This document shows positions 4,872 through 5,469 of a stretch of 5,469 bases of DNA, one piece after another; within the stretch, counting starts at the first letter, position 1, and every line of letters begins with the position of its first letter. The notes beneath the pieces were generated by a model, which ran no database searches, was not told the DNA's origin, and saw only the letters and a program-made list of their open reading frames with translations. Made by a program: the position numbers and the translations under genes. The stretch is taken from positions 1 through 5,469 of the forward strand of contig JAHFVB010000367.1 in assembly GCA_023264755.1 (NCBI GenBank), given 5' to 3'. The stretch comes from Mycobacterium sp. Its GTDB lineage: Bacteria; Actinomycetota; Actinomycetes; Mycobacteriales; Mycobacteriaceae.

Positions 4872-5469
4872 CGCAGGGTCACCATCGGCGGGCGGTCCGC
4901 CAGCGACACCGTCGAGGAACGCGGCGTGTAGTCGTCCCCGTCGGCGAAGAACTGGGTCAGCCCGACACCGGAATCGGGGATTCCGCAGCGCGACAGCAGG
5001 GTCGCGATCACCTGACGGCTCATGGCCGCCAATTCGGTCAACGAGGTCAGCAACTCCCTGGTACCCGCGTACTCGCCGCCCAGCGGCTGCAGCAGACACG
5101 TCAGTTCGGGACGCAGCGCGGCCAGCAGCGGGCGGGCGACCAGCTCGGTGACCCGGCCGCCGCCGTTGGCGTCCTCGCTGCCGCTGACCTTCAGCGGCCT
5201 GCGGTAGAAGCCCTTGACGAGGTGGACGCCGTCGGTGGTCAACAGCGGCCCGAGCAGTTTGGGCACGAACATGGGATCGGGGTCGATCAGATCGGAGTCG
5301 ACGAAGGCCACCAAGTCGCCGGTGGTCGCCGCCAGGGAGCGCCAAAGCACCTCCCCCTTGCCCGGCTGCGGCTCGACCTAGGGCAGCGCCGCCTCCCGGC
5401 TGATCACCTTGGCGCCCGCGGCGAGGGCCCGGATCTCGGTGTCGTCGGTCGAGCCGGAGTCCAGCACGA
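4862..5469 (-). pseudogene. gpgS: Glucosyl-3-phosphoglycerate synthase, disrupted (premature TAG and internal deletion), 5' end outside window
   Basis: Intact GpgS (GT81) transfers glucose from a nucleotide-sugar to 3-phosphoglycerate, the first step of methylglucose lipopolysaccharide synthesis. Read on the minus strand from the right edge, the frame gives VLDSGSTDDTEIRALAAGA, then REAALP, a TAG at 5378-5380, then VEPQPGKGEVLWRSLAATTG. It continues through the metal-binding FVDSDLIDPDP, the VKGFYRRPLKV and GGGRVTELVARPLLAALRP motifs to RPPMVTLRPR and TAG at 4862. Mycobacterial GpgS has Glu at the TAG position (LPEV), so a G-to-T change explains it. RELLTSL is joined directly to TELAAMSRQVIATLLSRCG near 5036-5041; about 40 residues are missing (GYGVEIGLLIDT through GVRAHRN), including the His and Arg known to contact metal and substrate. 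Re-initiation could not restore the missing N-terminal fold. The rest of the frame is well conserved, so decay looks recent. Confidence 0.85.

Noticed and set aside
5348..5350. GTG as the true start of a short gpgS-derived protein (162 codons)
   Set aside because: It is the Val codon of the conserved PGKGEVLWRSL segment. The protein would lack the N-terminal nucleotide-binding half and still carry the internal deletion.

Overview
This window is GC-rich DNA from an actinobacterium, almost certainly a mycobacterium (Mycobacterium or Mycolicibacterium). The gene order gpgS, DivIVA-domain membrane protein, tagA, DUF3117, then convergent glgM and divergent glgC is, read on the minus strand, the order of Rv1208 to Rv1213 in M. 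tuberculosis as I remember it. The GlgC and GlgM proteins match the remembered mycobacterial orthologues along their whole length (404 and 387 residues).

Layout from left to right. Positions 1-275 hold the C-terminal 90 codons of an isoprenylcysteine-carboxyl-methyltransferase-type membrane methyltransferase. Next come a small cysteine-containing ORF (307-489) and a roughly 30-codon C-terminal scrap of a RidA-like gene (502-591). A strong hairpin (591-616) separates this side from glgC, which runs leftward (625-1839). A 185-bp divergent promoter region precedes glgM, which runs rightward (2025-3188). The glgM stop codon lies inside a tandem array of a 27-bp unit (four exact copies plus degenerate edges, about 3172-3340), followed by a GC-only hairpin. 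The minus strand then carries DUF3117 (3392-3559), tagA (3731-4336), a DivIVA-domain membrane protein (4333-4803, ATGA overlap with tagA) and gpgS (4862 to the right edge).

Function. GlgC makes ADP-glucose. GlgM uses it to make alpha-maltose-1-phosphate for the GlgE alpha-glucan pathway, so the divergent pair is a donor/acceptor module that can be switched on from one short region. GpgS would start methylglucose lipopolysaccharide synthesis. Here gpgS carries two independent lesions: an in-frame TAG, and an in-frame loss of about 40 codons that removes the conserved segment containing the catalytic-domain histidine. It therefore appears to be a pseudogene, although the downstream reading frame remains well preserved.

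I found no CRISPR array, transposase, tRNA or rRNA, and no clear new multi-gene system. The points most worth checking are the double-hit gpgS, the 27-bp tandem array that swallowed the glgM stop codon, the RidA remnant that still abuts a hairpin, and three TANNNT -10 elements placed exactly for leaderless transcripts.
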